Shown: positions 1 to 7,066 of the stretch, in pieces
Layout: the number at the start of each line of letters is the position of its first letter
Position numbering within the stretch: the stretch's first letter is position 1
NCBI GenBank assembly: GCA_013140455.1
Contig: JABFSU010000039.1
Location: 1-64,000 of the forward strand
Source of the DNA: Nitrospira sp.
GTDB taxonomy: Bacteria; Nitrospirota; Nitrospiria; Nitrospirales; Nitrospiraceae
DNA: 64,000 nt
Reading direction: 5' to 3'
Position numbers and translations under genes: made by a program
The notes under the pieces: model-generated
What the model was told of the DNA's origin: nothing
Seen by the model: the letters and a program-made list of their open reading frames with translations, nothing else
The model's database searches: none

Positions 1-52
1 CATCCTTGAGCACTGCGATAATCTGTTCCTCCGTGTGTCGTTTCCGAGTCAT
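1..52 (-). CDS. IS3-family transposase OrfA, N-terminal fragment (window edge)
   Basis: Read on the minus strand from an ATG at base 52, the first residues are MTRKRHTEEQIIAVLKD, a very typical opening of IS3-family OrfA proteins (helix-turn-helix DNA-binding subunit, normally fused to OrfB by a -1 frameshift). Only 17 codons are inside the window. The frame is too short for the ORF track and is antisense to the 106-aa ORF listed there. Function is known from the family: OrfA helps recognise the IS ends during transposition. Confidence 0.75.
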   Translation of the reverse strand, partial: MTRKRHTEEQIIAVLKD

Positions 53-100
53 GGGCCCCTCCTGTGGGCCCCATCTCAGCACAGGCGAACTTCCAAGCCA

Positions 101-127
101 ATGGTCTAGTTTTCGGGGGGAAGGTCA
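101..127 (-). repeat. Terminal inverted repeat of the IS3-family element
   Basis: Minus-strand sequence TGACCTTCCCCCCGAAAAC starts exactly where similarity to a serine recombinase begins on the other side. The TG start and C-run are typical of the IS407-like group. The partner repeat is outside the window. Confidence 0.65.
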
Positions 128-326
128 AGCGAGGGAGCAAGGAAAGCGGTTGGGAAGGCGTCCATTAACCGATCCAAGCCTTTTGCGGACGGTTCTACAG
201 ATGAAGGCTCAAGGGAAGTCGATTCGAGCGATTGCCGAGGCGGTAAAGGTGTCGAAGTCGTTTGTCCATAAAACCTGCAAGAATTCCGATTCTGAAACCC
301 TCGAAAATTCAGCCTTCCAGACCTAG
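128..326 (+). pseudogene. Serine recombinase (resolvase/invertase) C-terminal remnant
   Basis: After the IS end the frame reads AREQGKRLGRRP and then a helix-turn-helix with SIRAIAEAVKVSKSFVHK. This is the C-terminal DNA-binding part of small serine recombinases (Tn3 resolvase/Hin type). The catalytic N-terminal domain is gone, and the ORF-track start at base 6 lies inside the IS, so the 106-aa ORF is a chimera. About 65 codons remain before the TAG. It is interpreted as a gene broken by the IS insertion and is a marker of former mobility of this strip. Whether the 5' half survives beyond the IS is unknown. Confidence 0.7.
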
Positions 327-491
327 GCTCTCTCCTGTCCTCAAATCAGATGCTTCGAGGCCATACTGAACACTGCGAGCCAGCAATTCACCACTCACAG
401 TTTCTTTCGAGCATGCGGTCCCTTATTCCAGTTGGCGCTATCTCATTCGCAATTCGGTTCGCCACACACCTGGAATTGGGCCTACCATTTT

Positions 492-1523
492 TTAGTCTAT
501 GGAAAGTGTGCCTCCTGGGCTTGTCAGGTACTCTCTGATAGTTCGTTTCATCTCTTTGAGCTGATCTGATGTATGACGATCCACATTTGAGCCAACACGT
601 TTATGGTACTTATCTTCCCTCTCAGTTCGTTGACTCGCAACGAAAAATTCAAGGCTGTTCTCAAATGAGGCTGCATTTACTTCTTCGCAATCAGGTCGTA
701 TGGTGACTCCTGATACATCGCCTATTAAGAGGGATCGATCGGACAACGGGAACCAAACTACTTGTGGCATGCCATGAAGAACTCGCCCCCAATCCGCTGA
801 TTCATCCCCACGAATAAGCGGCCCGATATCTCCAAGGATAAGGGAATGGGCCTCATATAGCTCAACCCGCCACGACATGCTCCCTAGATCATGAATTCGT
901 TTTTCGAGGTTGCGGCTGCTTTCTAGCACCTGTCGCTGAGATGATCGAACCGACTCTGCTGTGTCTATGATATTAAGGGTGGGGAGGATCATGCGACGAA
1001 GCATCGCGTGCATATCAGGGTGAAGAAGTATTTCGCGCATGACGGCTTCAATCATCGAGCGGGCCTCAGGCGGAGTTGCTGCCAAGATATCTCTAGCAGG
1101 TGGTTCGTTCAACGCATCTTCAGCGAGCTTGGCTAGTAGTTGCGGGGTATATTCTGGGTTCAGGAATTCCTGAAAGCTCTCTCTCATTACAGCTACACCA
1201 ATGTCATGAACTCCCTCTCTGAATGCTTGAGTCCTGACAAGAGAATGTGCAACGAACCTATCAATCTGGGGCTTGCTCTCTGGCGTGGAGTTCCCTTCGC
1301 GGAGGGAACGGACTAGGTTGGCAAACTGAGTCTCTGCTACAGAAAGTATTGTCTCAATGTCTCCGTCGCCATAGAAGTTACCCTGAGCCGCAACTCTTTT
1401 TATGTTTGGAGAGAATTGGGCTCCGTCCTTTCTGAAGACGTGGACATAGAATTCTTCTCCCTCTTGACGGAAAGCGAACCCCTTCAGCAGGAATTGAGGT
1501 ATGAAATGAGATCTTGTTGGCAC
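492..1523 (-). CDS. DUF4238 domain-containing protein
   Basis: 343 residues. The N-terminus HFIPQFLLKGF is the signature opening of DUF4238 proteins (usually H-[HY]-[VI]-P-x-F-x-L-x-x-F). No signal peptide or membrane segment is seen; the protein is probably cytoplasmic, with charged helices in the middle. The start appears to be GTG at 1523, because an in-frame stop lies shortly upstream. The biochemical function of DUF4238 is not established; members are often scattered in accessory regions. It sits upstream-to-downstream with the large SEC-C protein on the same strand, 144 nt apart, in an A/T-richer strip that ends at a tRNA-like scar, so it is likely island cargo. A defence role is possible but only inferred. 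Confidence 0.75.
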   Translation of the reverse strand: MPTRSHFIPQFLLKGFAFRQEGEEFYVHVFRKDGAQFSPNIKRVAAQGNFYGDGDIETILSVAETQFANLVRSLREGNSTPESKPQIDRFVAHSLVRTQAFREGVHDIGVAVMRESFQEFLNPEYTPQLLAKLAEDALNEPPARDILAATPPEARSMIEAVMREILLHPDMHAMLRRMILPTLNIIDTAESVRSSQRQVLESSRNLEKRIHDLGSMSWRVELYEAHSLILGDIGPLIRGDESADWGRVLHGMPQVVWFPLSDRSLLIGDVSGVTIRPDCEEVNAASFENSLEFFVASQRTEREDKYHKRVGSNVDRHTSDQLKEMKRTIREYLTSPGGTLSID

Positions 1524-1667
1524 TCTCCGGTTTACCTCAATGAGTCACTATATATTCTACTTACTTCGTGGGGATTGATCTATTGCTGAGATAGTGATGG
1601 ATGGTTAAGAACTAGGGTTCCAGCCGGTTGCGGTCAAAAGCGGTCCCTGATGGCATATCTTGCTTTG

Positions 1668-4142
1668 TCATCCCCCATGGCATTTCTTGTATTTCTTTCC
1701 ACTGCCACATGGACATAGTTGGTTTCGGCCAACGCCTTTAGGAAGAAGCCGTGCCTTGTTTAGGCGTTGTTGGGTGAGTGTTTCAGCTCTTGATTTGAGT
1801 TTAACAAGGTCTTTGGGTGGAATGGCCGCTAGTGATAGGAAATCATGCTCAATGCCTACGAGCTTTCTTTGTTTATACGATAGTTGAAGGAGCAGTCGGT
1901 CGGGCTCGTTAGTGGCTAACATGACGCTCCGAACATGATCTACGGCATCTTGGTGATTCGGACTTCCAGATTCGGTGTGCCAACAGAAAACTGTTATTCG
2001 AGGTTCGCCATGGAGAGAAAAGGATTGCGGTTTCTTCGATGAAGCCTGGCGCACCAATTCTTCGTCAATGATCCTTGCTATCTTGTTTCGCCAGTCTCCT
2101 GAACAGTTAAGTAACGTACTTGCTAATTGCCGTCGCCCGCTTTTGTGGGAACTTCCTAGAAAAGCAAGAATCTCTTCAAGACGGTCGGGCATCTTTTGCC
2201 TTAACGAACAGGGCACCTTGGGATCGGTTATCCTTTGGTTGAAAAAGTGATCGATATCTACTCGATACCCATTCCATCTGACTGGGCCGCTGGCATTTAT
2301 TTCTTGAATGTACTGAGTATAGAGGTTGTGCTTCAGGTATAGACCTAGATGATCTAGCTCATCCTCTGTTTCAACGATGTCGAGTTTGGAGGCCTTCATT
2401 CTTTCTTCGACAAAGTGCAAAAAGACTAGAGGATTGTCGAACAGTTCTGTGTATACCCGTAGATCATCGATAGATATGGACCAAACAGGGTGTGGTCCAA
2501 GATCGAGGCCAAGCTTTTTTAAGTGCTGCGTCCGAGATGCTATCTCCGTGAAAGGGTCGAGTGTGACAGCGCAGATTGCAACGTGCTCAAACTGATCGCG
2601 GGATATGGTGCCTACTTCGACGTGGTTCCTATCGTAGAGTTTAACTGAACGGTCGCTCTCAAGGTATGATACAAAACGCCTGCCTTGCTCGGCAGGTTTT
2701 AGAATCAAGTTCCTCAGTGATGCAAAATGTGCGTTGAAGTCAGTGGTTGGTGAGGTGTGGGTGAAGGCTCCTCCTCGTACCTCAACAATTATTAAATAGT
2801 CTTCGTATAGAAGGAGAGCATCAGCTTCGCACCAATTCTTATCTCCAACCGACCCTGTATGCCAACGATAATGAACAGACTTAAAGACTTGAGCAGTTGG
2901 TAACAGCTTCTTGAAAAGCTCAATCGGGACTCGCTCTGAGACTTCCTGTTGTTTGTCCTTCCATGAAACCTCATATTCAGGCTTCTTCTTGATGATGATG
3001 CGTTGGAGGACCCGGTATACATTGTCGAATAGGCTGAAATTGTCAAAGCAGTAATGCCGCCCATTTAGCTTCAGAAAAGGCCGTTTGTTTATTGGCCATT
3101 CTCTTAAAGGCCAGCCACGGTATTCGCCTTCCTTGAAAAAGTCTTTGTCTTCTCCTTGTGTCCATGAGAGATCCTCCAATAGAGCCTTCGGCAAGTTGGT
3201 TAGTGTTTCGATATCGTGCAGGTCCATTTCTGAAAATCTTGCCACGATGCAATCTCTCCGGCTGCTCCATCCTTTCTCTTTAACAATGTCCTCAACGAGA
3301 GAGCCGGAATTGCTCGCTGTTTCAGGGCTTCCGCTGGCGACTCTATTCTCAAGCTCCTTAGTAATATCGGACTGAAAAGTCTTCATGTCTTCAAACAATT
3401 CCCCAATTCCAAAAGTCTGAGATGCTTGAATCTTCTGAAGACCATTCACAAAGTCTTGCGCCCCTATTCCATAGAGTTCTCTCATCACTTCATTGTGTGG
3501 AAGGAGGGCATCTTGGAGGAATGGAATATTGTGAACCTGGTAACGTTGCCCTCGTATGTTGCACCAATAGATTTGGGCTTTGGCAAAGAAATCTTCAAGA
3601 TCGGGGCTGAGCTCTAGCTCCTTCCGTTTCAAGGCTCCTTGGCACACGAAGAATTCATCGTTGAGTTTCGTAAAAAGGTTCTCTACGAGCGAGCGAAGTG
3701 CCTGCCATTCCTGATCAGTAACATCGGTATGGATAGATTCAGAAGGCGGGACGGAAGCTACGACACTCTGAACGTAATCGACCATTCTCAGCGAGACCAT
3801 ACCCTCCTCGCCAACTTCAGTTTCACTTTGAACTCCCATATGATGTCGGGCTGCTTCCCAATATGCACGTTTTAACAATTCACCAGGTGGGAGTTGGCTA
3901 ATCATCAAGGCTATTTGGAAAGTGATGTTGTTGATTTCTTCGACAACATGCGGAAGGCGTTCGATCAGCTTTGCCTGAATTGCCTCTGCTTGTTCCTGAG
4001 ACATGCGATTCCGCATCAGTATGGCCTTGCCAAATCGAGCCACCTCCAAAGGGCCATATCGAAAATACTCGTCAGGCCTAGATTTCCTCCTCTTGGGTGG
4101 AAGATGTCTTGCTTCTTTCTTTCCTCGGCTCTTCTTGCCCAT
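1668..4142 (-). CDS. Large SEC-C motif protein with nuclease-like segment
   Basis: 824 residues. The last 20 or so residues carry the SEC-C zinc motif (GRNQLCPCGSGKKYKKCHGG; C-x-C-x8-C-H type), the same tail as in SecA and many accessory proteins. The first 20 residues are very basic (MGKKSRGKKEARHLPPKRRK). Around residues 430-480 there is a strand pattern with EADALLLYEDYLIIVEVRGG, resembling the D-x(n)-E-x-K core of PD-(D/E)xK or NERD nucleases, but with Arg where Lys is expected. The rest is not recognised. It is the first gene inside the accessory strip next to the tRNA-like scar, with base usage unlike the core genes to its right. It could be a defence or DNA-processing protein; catalytic competence is uncertain because of the Lys-to-Arg difference. 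Confidence 0.65.
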   Translation of the reverse strand: MGKKSRGKKEARHLPPKRRKSRPDEYFRYGPLEVARFGKAILMRNRMSQEQAEAIQAKLIERLPHVVEEINNITFQIALMISQLPPGELLKRAYWEAARHHMGVQSETEVGEEGMVSLRMVDYVQSVVASVPPSESIHTDVTDQEWQALRSLVENLFTKLNDEFFVCQGALKRKELELSPDLEDFFAKAQIYWCNIRGQRYQVHNIPFLQDALLPHNEVMRELYGIGAQDFVNGLQKIQASQTFGIGELFEDMKTFQSDITKELENRVASGSPETASNSGSLVEDIVKEKGWSSRRDCIVARFSEMDLHDIETLTNLPKALLEDLSWTQGEDKDFFKEGEYRGWPLREWPINKRPFLKLNGRHYCFDNFSLFDNVYRVLQRIIIKKKPEYEVSWKDKQQEVSERVPIELFKKLLPTAQVFKSVHYRWHTGSVGDKNWCEADALLLYEDYLIIVEVRGGAFTHTSPTTDFNAHFASLRNLILKPAEQGRRFVSYLESDRSVKLYDRNHVEVGTISRDQFEHVAICAVTLDPFTEIASRTQHLKKLGLDLGPHPVWSISIDDLRVYTELFDNPLVFLHFVEERMKASKLDIVETEDELDHLGLYLKHNLYTQYIQEINASGPVRWNGYRVDIDHFFNQRITDPKVPCSLRQKMPDRLEEILAFLGSSHKSGRRQLASTLLNCSGDWRNKIARIIDEELVRQASSKKPQSFSLHGEPRITVFCWHTESGSPNHQDAVDHVRSVMLATNEPDRLLLQLSYKQRKLVGIEHDFLSLAAIPPKDLVKLKSRAETLTQQRLNKARLLPKGVGRNQLCPCGSGKKYKKCHGG

Positions 4143-4621
4143 CGTATGGCCTGTGCTAAGAATAGATTGCTAAACACAAACGAGTGGAGCAAAGCTTTCG
4201 AAGAAACTCACTGAAATACACTAGGATCTTACGTTTTCAGGATTGGCCCGGTCTATCCCTTATGGAGCTTGCTTGCAACTTCCTGCACTATAGTGAGGGG
4301 TCACCTCTTCTTCAGGGCAAAGAGTGCCGGTTGGTCGTAAAACGGTCGTATAGCAGAGCGATTTTCCGCTCATTCCATGTCACTCAATCGCACTCCGTCT
4401 CATAGCGCAAACCATTGACATATTAGTGTAAAGACTATGATATGCGCGTCAGCATTGAGAGCGCTGAGTTAGTCTAAAATCAAATCCCGCCTTCGGCACC
4501 AACCTTCTCTTCAGGTTGCTCATCAGCTGAATCGCCCACCCAGGCGTTGAGTGTTCCCATCTGCCCGCAGTTTCGCTATTTGTAAAAATCAACACGAGCG
4601 AGGAGCTGGTCGGTATCTTGG
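4143..4621. other. Intergenic boundary region between accessory strip and core genes
   Basis: No convincing gene is seen; the 73-aa and 106-aa ORFs of the track have no recognisable family or ribosome site. The only structured signal noticed is the 22-bp tRNA 3'-end copy at 4480-4501. Base composition changes from A/T-richer (left) to G+C-rich (right) across this stretch. Confidence 0.6.
4480..4501 (+). other. Putative attachment site: 3' end of a tRNA gene without the rest
   Basis: TCAAATCCCGCCTTCGGCACCA is the T-loop 3' arm, acceptor strand and CCA of a tRNA, differing by one base from the end of the intact tRNA-Leu(GAG) at 60456-60539 in this window. Upstream bases do not form a tRNA body. 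Such a lone 3' end is what site-specific integration into a tRNA leaves at the distal end of an island. Its orientation puts the inserted DNA to the left (1-4480), where the recombinase stump, IS and accessory genes are. The intact target tRNA should lie beyond the left window edge. Confidence 0.65.
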
Positions 4622-5542
4622 CTAGGAGCGAGCGGCCAGCCTGTGTGTCGAAAGAATCATCATCAGGCGGCCGTGCAAGGCGGTGAGATCATCGAGCAGT
4701 TCGATCTTGGTACCGCGAAGGCGGTCTTCAATGGCCCGGGCGCCCTGGCCGCCTATGGCGACAGACCATCGGGTGGCGAGTTGTTCAAGTTGCTGGATGT
4801 GGTGGAGCGTATCAGTCTCCTGCCTCAGCTGGGTGAGGGAGAGGAGGACGAGATCGGGTGAAACCTTCTCACAGAAAGCCGCAAGGTCTGAATAAGGAAG
4901 GTTAGGGCCGAGATAGTAGGCATGGCATCCTTTCGTGGCGGCGATGTAGGCCGCTGCTTGGGCGCCGATCTCATGGGTTTCACCTTCCGGACAGGCGATG
5001 AGGATTCGTGGACCGAATTCATTCACCGGAAGTTGGTTCATGACGGAGAATAACTTCTGCTGAATGATCTTCGTCACGTAGTGTTCGACGGCAACATTCA
5101 AACGGCCTTCGTGCCAGAGCTCTCCGATGCGCCGCTGTAACGGAAGTAAAATACGCTGAAGGGCTTCTTCAAATGGAATCACGGCCACGGCACCGTTGAG
5201 TTTTCTTTCGAAGGCCGCCTTGTCGAGCGGATCGAGCGATCCTACTAAATCATCGAGCAGGCGTTCGTGCGGTTTCTGTTCTTCCGGAGGAACCGGAGTC
5301 GCGAGTCGCATGCGAGCGACAAGCGCATCATGTCCCTCTGCTGCCAGTCCACCGATCGTAGCGCCTTGCTCCATCTGTGCTTTCACAAACCGGAGAAGTG
5401 CCACTTCCTCATCGCTATATTCTCTATAGCGGTTCGAGCTTCGTGACGGTTTGACGAGCCCGTATCGCCTTTCCCAGACCCGAATCACATCCTTTGACAG
5501 GCCCGTGAGTTTCGCAACTCTATGAATTCTATGAGTATTCAT
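4622..5542 (-). CDS. carH: CarH/LitR-type cobalamin-dependent light-responsive MerR repressor
   Basis: About 306 residues from the chosen ATG; the open frame extends to 5584 with other in-frame ATGs, but the MerR helix-turn-helix (RVAKLTGLSKDVIRVWERRYGL) begins right after this one. Domains: MerR DNA-binding head (about 1-70), helical B12-binding cap with W...EH (ELWHEGRLNVAVEHYVT), and Rossmann B12 fold with the ExHxxG cobalt-ligand motif (ETHEIG). In this family adenosylcobalamin holds a DNA-binding tetramer in the dark, and light breaks the Co-C bond and releases DNA. The gene is divergent from a promoter with four ACATTGGAC-like repeats, and a photolyase and lipid-enzyme cluster follows. 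It is therefore most likely the repressor of that cluster, and autoregulation is likely because the repeats lie in the shared region. No clear Shine-Dalgarno was found for any candidate start. Confidence 0.88.
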   Translation of the reverse strand: MNTHRIHRVAKLTGLSKDVIRVWERRYGLVKPSRSSNRYREYSDEEVALLRFVKAQMEQGATIGGLAAEGHDALVARMRLATPVPPEEQKPHERLLDDLVGSLDPLDKAAFERKLNGAVAVIPFEEALQRILLPLQRRIGELWHEGRLNVAVEHYVTKIIQQKLFSVMNQLPVNEFGPRILIACPEGETHEIGAQAAAYIAATKGCHAYYLGPNLPYSDLAAFCEKVSPDLVLLSLTQLRQETDTLHHIQQLEQLATRWSVAIGGQGARAIEDRLRGTKIELLDDLTALHGRLMMILSTHRLAARS

Positions 5543-5568
5543 GGTGACGTTATCCATTATATTCATGC

Positions 5569-5660
5569 GTCCAATGTTTGTCAAAGAAAATATATCACAA
5601 CACTTGACACATTGGACGACATGGTTTATACATTAGACATACTTGATTCAAACATTGGAC
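5569..5660. promoter_or_regulatory. Candidate CarH operator: four ACATTGGAC-type repeats
   Basis: Three direct copies occur at 5609-5617 (ACATTGGAC), 5630-5638 (ACATTAGAC) and 5652-5660 (ACATTGGAC), spaced 21 and 22 bp, i.e. two helical turns. A fourth inverted copy (GTCCAATGT) lies at 5569-5577. They lie between carH and the zinc-ribbon gene and overlap a good sigma-70-type promoter, which is the arrangement expected for a repressor binding as a head-to-tail oligomer. Assignment to CarH is inference from position. Confidence 0.65.
5604..5632 (+). promoter_or_regulatory. Sigma-70-type promoter for the zinc-ribbon/SUMF1 operon
   Basis: TTGACA (5604-5609), a 17-bp spacer and TATACA (5627-5632), about 50 bp before the ATG at 5682. 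The spacer and -10 are covered by the ACATTGGAC repeats, so repressor binding would block polymerase. Confidence 0.6.
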
Positions 5661-5681
5661 ATGCAGCCTACGGAGGTGACT

Positions 5682-5975
5682 ATGGCAACAGCAGCGGGAG
5701 CAAGAGCGGATCAGCCGGAAAGACGAGAAGCGTGTTCTGTGGTCACCCATCAATCAATCTGTAGCCGATGTGGCGGACTGATGGTGAGTGACTTCTGCAT
5801 GGACTTACTGAACAGCACCGGTGAACTGGAGTTTGCTGCACAGCGTTGCGTTCAATGCGGCGAAGTCGTCGATCCGGTTATTCAGCGTAATCGTCATCTC
5901 AGGCAGGACATGCGGACCATTCGAAATGTCCCGAGGCCGGTTGCAAATAACTTCGGGGCGAAGAGTCCCTACTAG
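5682..5975 (+). CDS. Small Cys4 zinc-ribbon protein
   Basis: 97 residues from the ATG at 5682, chosen because GGAGGTG sits 4-10 nt upstream; the ORF-track start at 5643 lies inside the operator region. Two CxxC knuckles, CSRCGG and CVQCGE, about 30 residues apart suggest one bound zinc. The protein has no signal peptide. It is clearly paralogous to the 9768-10091 product: both read C-x-RCGGLMV...RC-x-x-CGEV-x-DPVI. It is the first gene after the CarH-type promoter and is followed by three SUMF1 paralogues. Function unknown; a small nucleic-acid or protein-binding adaptor is plausible. Confidence 0.75.
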   Translation: MATAAGARADQPERREACSVVTHQSICSRCGGLMVSDFCMDLLNSTGELEFAAQRCVQCGEVVDPVIQRNRHLRQDMRTIRNVPRPVANNFGAKSPY

Positions 5976-5987
5976 TTCGTTGTTCCA

Positions 5988-6005
5988 ACCAGGGGTGTTC
6001 CTGGT
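5988..6005 (+). other. Intergenic RNA hairpin upstream of first SUMF1 gene
   Basis: ACCAGG-ggtgtt-CCTGGT forms a 6-bp stem shortly before the AAGGAGG ribosome site of the next gene. It has no T-tract, so it is not a terminator. It is one of several hairpins between genes of this operon. Confidence 0.4.
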
Positions 6006-6029
6006 GTTTCCAAACCAAGGAGGTTTCTC

Positions 6030-6998
6030 ATGCGGAGTCAAACGGTTTTTCAGATCGGATTGGGGGTGGCGTTAGTGGCGGGGACCATATCCATGGCGGC
6101 GGCGGAATCGCCTACCGGCGACAAGGATATGGTGTCGATCCCCAGAGGCGAGTTCACCATGGGGAGTCACGAACATTCCGATGAAGCAGCGCATCAAGTC
6201 GTCCTTGATGCCTATCTCATCGACAAGTACGAAGCCTCGAATGCGCGGTACAAGGAATTCATGAAAGCGACCGGCCATCCGGCACCGGCCTACTGGGACG
6301 ATCCTCGACTCAGTAAGGCTAATCAGCCGGTCGTCGGCGTGAGCTGGACCGACGCCGAGGCGTTCTGCAAGTGGGATGGGAAGCGTCTGCCGACCGAAGC
6401 GGAATGGGAGCGGGCAGCCAAAGGCCCGGACGGTGACAACCATTATCCCTGGGGCCACAAGCTTGATCCGAAGAAAGCCAACTATGGACAGAATGTCGGT
6501 CGCACTATGCCCGTCGATTCCTATCCGGAAGGCGTGAGCGGATTCGGGGTCTACAACATGGCCGGCAATGTGTTCGAGTGGGTGAATGACTGGTATGACC
6601 CGAAGTCCTATAAGGACAGCCAGGCCCTCAATCCCAAAGGGCCTGACAAAGGCTACAACTTTGCTAACCAGGGTGCGGTCAGAGTACTGCGGGGCGGATC
6701 CTGGCTTGCTCCGGAAACATCCTTGCACACGAGCCACCGGTTCTGGAATCAACCGGAGAACAATTCCTACGGTGTGGGGCTCGGATTCCGTTGCGCCAAG
6801 TCGGCACAGACGATTTCCGACGAAGCTATGCAGGCCGGGCGCGATGCCTTCATCCAGGCCTTAGTGGCCATGGGGGCGGAGAAGAATGCCGATGCGATGG
6901 CCTCCATCGAGAAGGCGCTGGCTTCAGAACCGGGCAACAAGGAGTACCTGGCTACCCGTGATCTGATCAAGAAGAGCATGGGCATGAAGAAGAAATAA
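6030..6998 (+). CDS. Secreted SUMF1/FGE-fold protein (copy 1)
   Basis: 322 residues. The start is supported by AAGGAGG 7 nt upstream. Residues 1-25 form a signal peptide ending AMAAAE-like (SMAAAES). Residues about 33-270 are the formylglycine-generating-enzyme-sulfatase fold (PF03781): IPRGEFTMGS, KRLPTEAEWERAA, GNVFEWVNDWYD, RVLRGGSW and GLGFRCA. The catalytic Cys pair of genuine FGE (the RCAARS region after GGS) is absent; the equivalent stretch is HTSHRFWNQPENNS. It is therefore probably not a sulfatase activator. The last 50 residues form two helices like a TPR unit. Neighbours include a second copy with the same tail and a third without it. Exported location suggests a periplasmic enzyme or binding role; substrate unknown. 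Confidence 0.85.
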   Translation: MRSQTVFQIGLGVALVAGTISMAAAESPTGDKDMVSIPRGEFTMGSHEHSDEAAHQVVLDAYLIDKYEASNARYKEFMKATGHPAPAYWDDPRLSKANQPVVGVSWTDAEAFCKWDGKRLPTEAEWERAAKGPDGDNHYPWGHKLDPKKANYGQNVGRTMPVDSYPEGVSGFGVYNMAGNVFEWVNDWYDPKSYKDSQALNPKGPDKGYNFANQGAVRVLRGGSWLAPETSLHTSHRFWNQPENNSYGVGLGFRCAKSAQTISDEAMQAGRDAFIQALVAMGAEKNADAMASIEKALASEPGNKEYLATRDLIKKSMGMKKK

Positions 6999-7013
6999 CC
7001 GCATGGGCTGATT

Positions 7014-7036
7014 GGGGGGCGGCGTTGCCGCCCCCC
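7014..7036 (+). other. Strong G/C hairpin between SUMF1 copies 1 and 2
   Basis: GGGGGGCGGC-gtt-GCCGCCCCCC is a perfect 10-bp stem with a 3-nt loop. No U-tract follows, so it more likely stabilises mRNA ends or marks processing than terminates transcription. Confidence 0.6.
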
Positions 7037-7066
7037 TGGGACCGAGCGTCAGGCAGGAGGTCGACG

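Larger units (their letters stand above)
1..127 (-). mobile_element. IS3-family insertion sequence, left end (runs off the window)
   Basis: The minus strand begins at base 127 with TGACCTTCCCCCC, which resembles the terminal inverted repeats of the IS3 family (IS407-like group). After about 75 nt comes the start of an OrfA-type transposase reading frame, the usual distance from end to orfA in this family. The rest of the element lies outside the window. The bases just beyond 127 continue a serine-recombinase frame, so the element appears to have landed inside that gene. The far end and any target duplication cannot be seen here. Confidence 0.75.

Noticed and set aside
6-326. 106-aa ORF as an intact gene
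   Set aside because: Its first 40 codons are IS3 end sequence read on the wrong strand; only the C-terminal part is recombinase-like.
350-538. 62-aa plus-strand ORF
   Set aside because: No family, no ribosome site, and it overlaps the 3' end of the DUF4238 gene.
6072-6752. 226-aa minus-strand ORF opposite SUMF1 copy 1
   Set aside because: Mirrors codon bias of the real gene; a similar shadow occurs opposite copy 2 (7223-7894).
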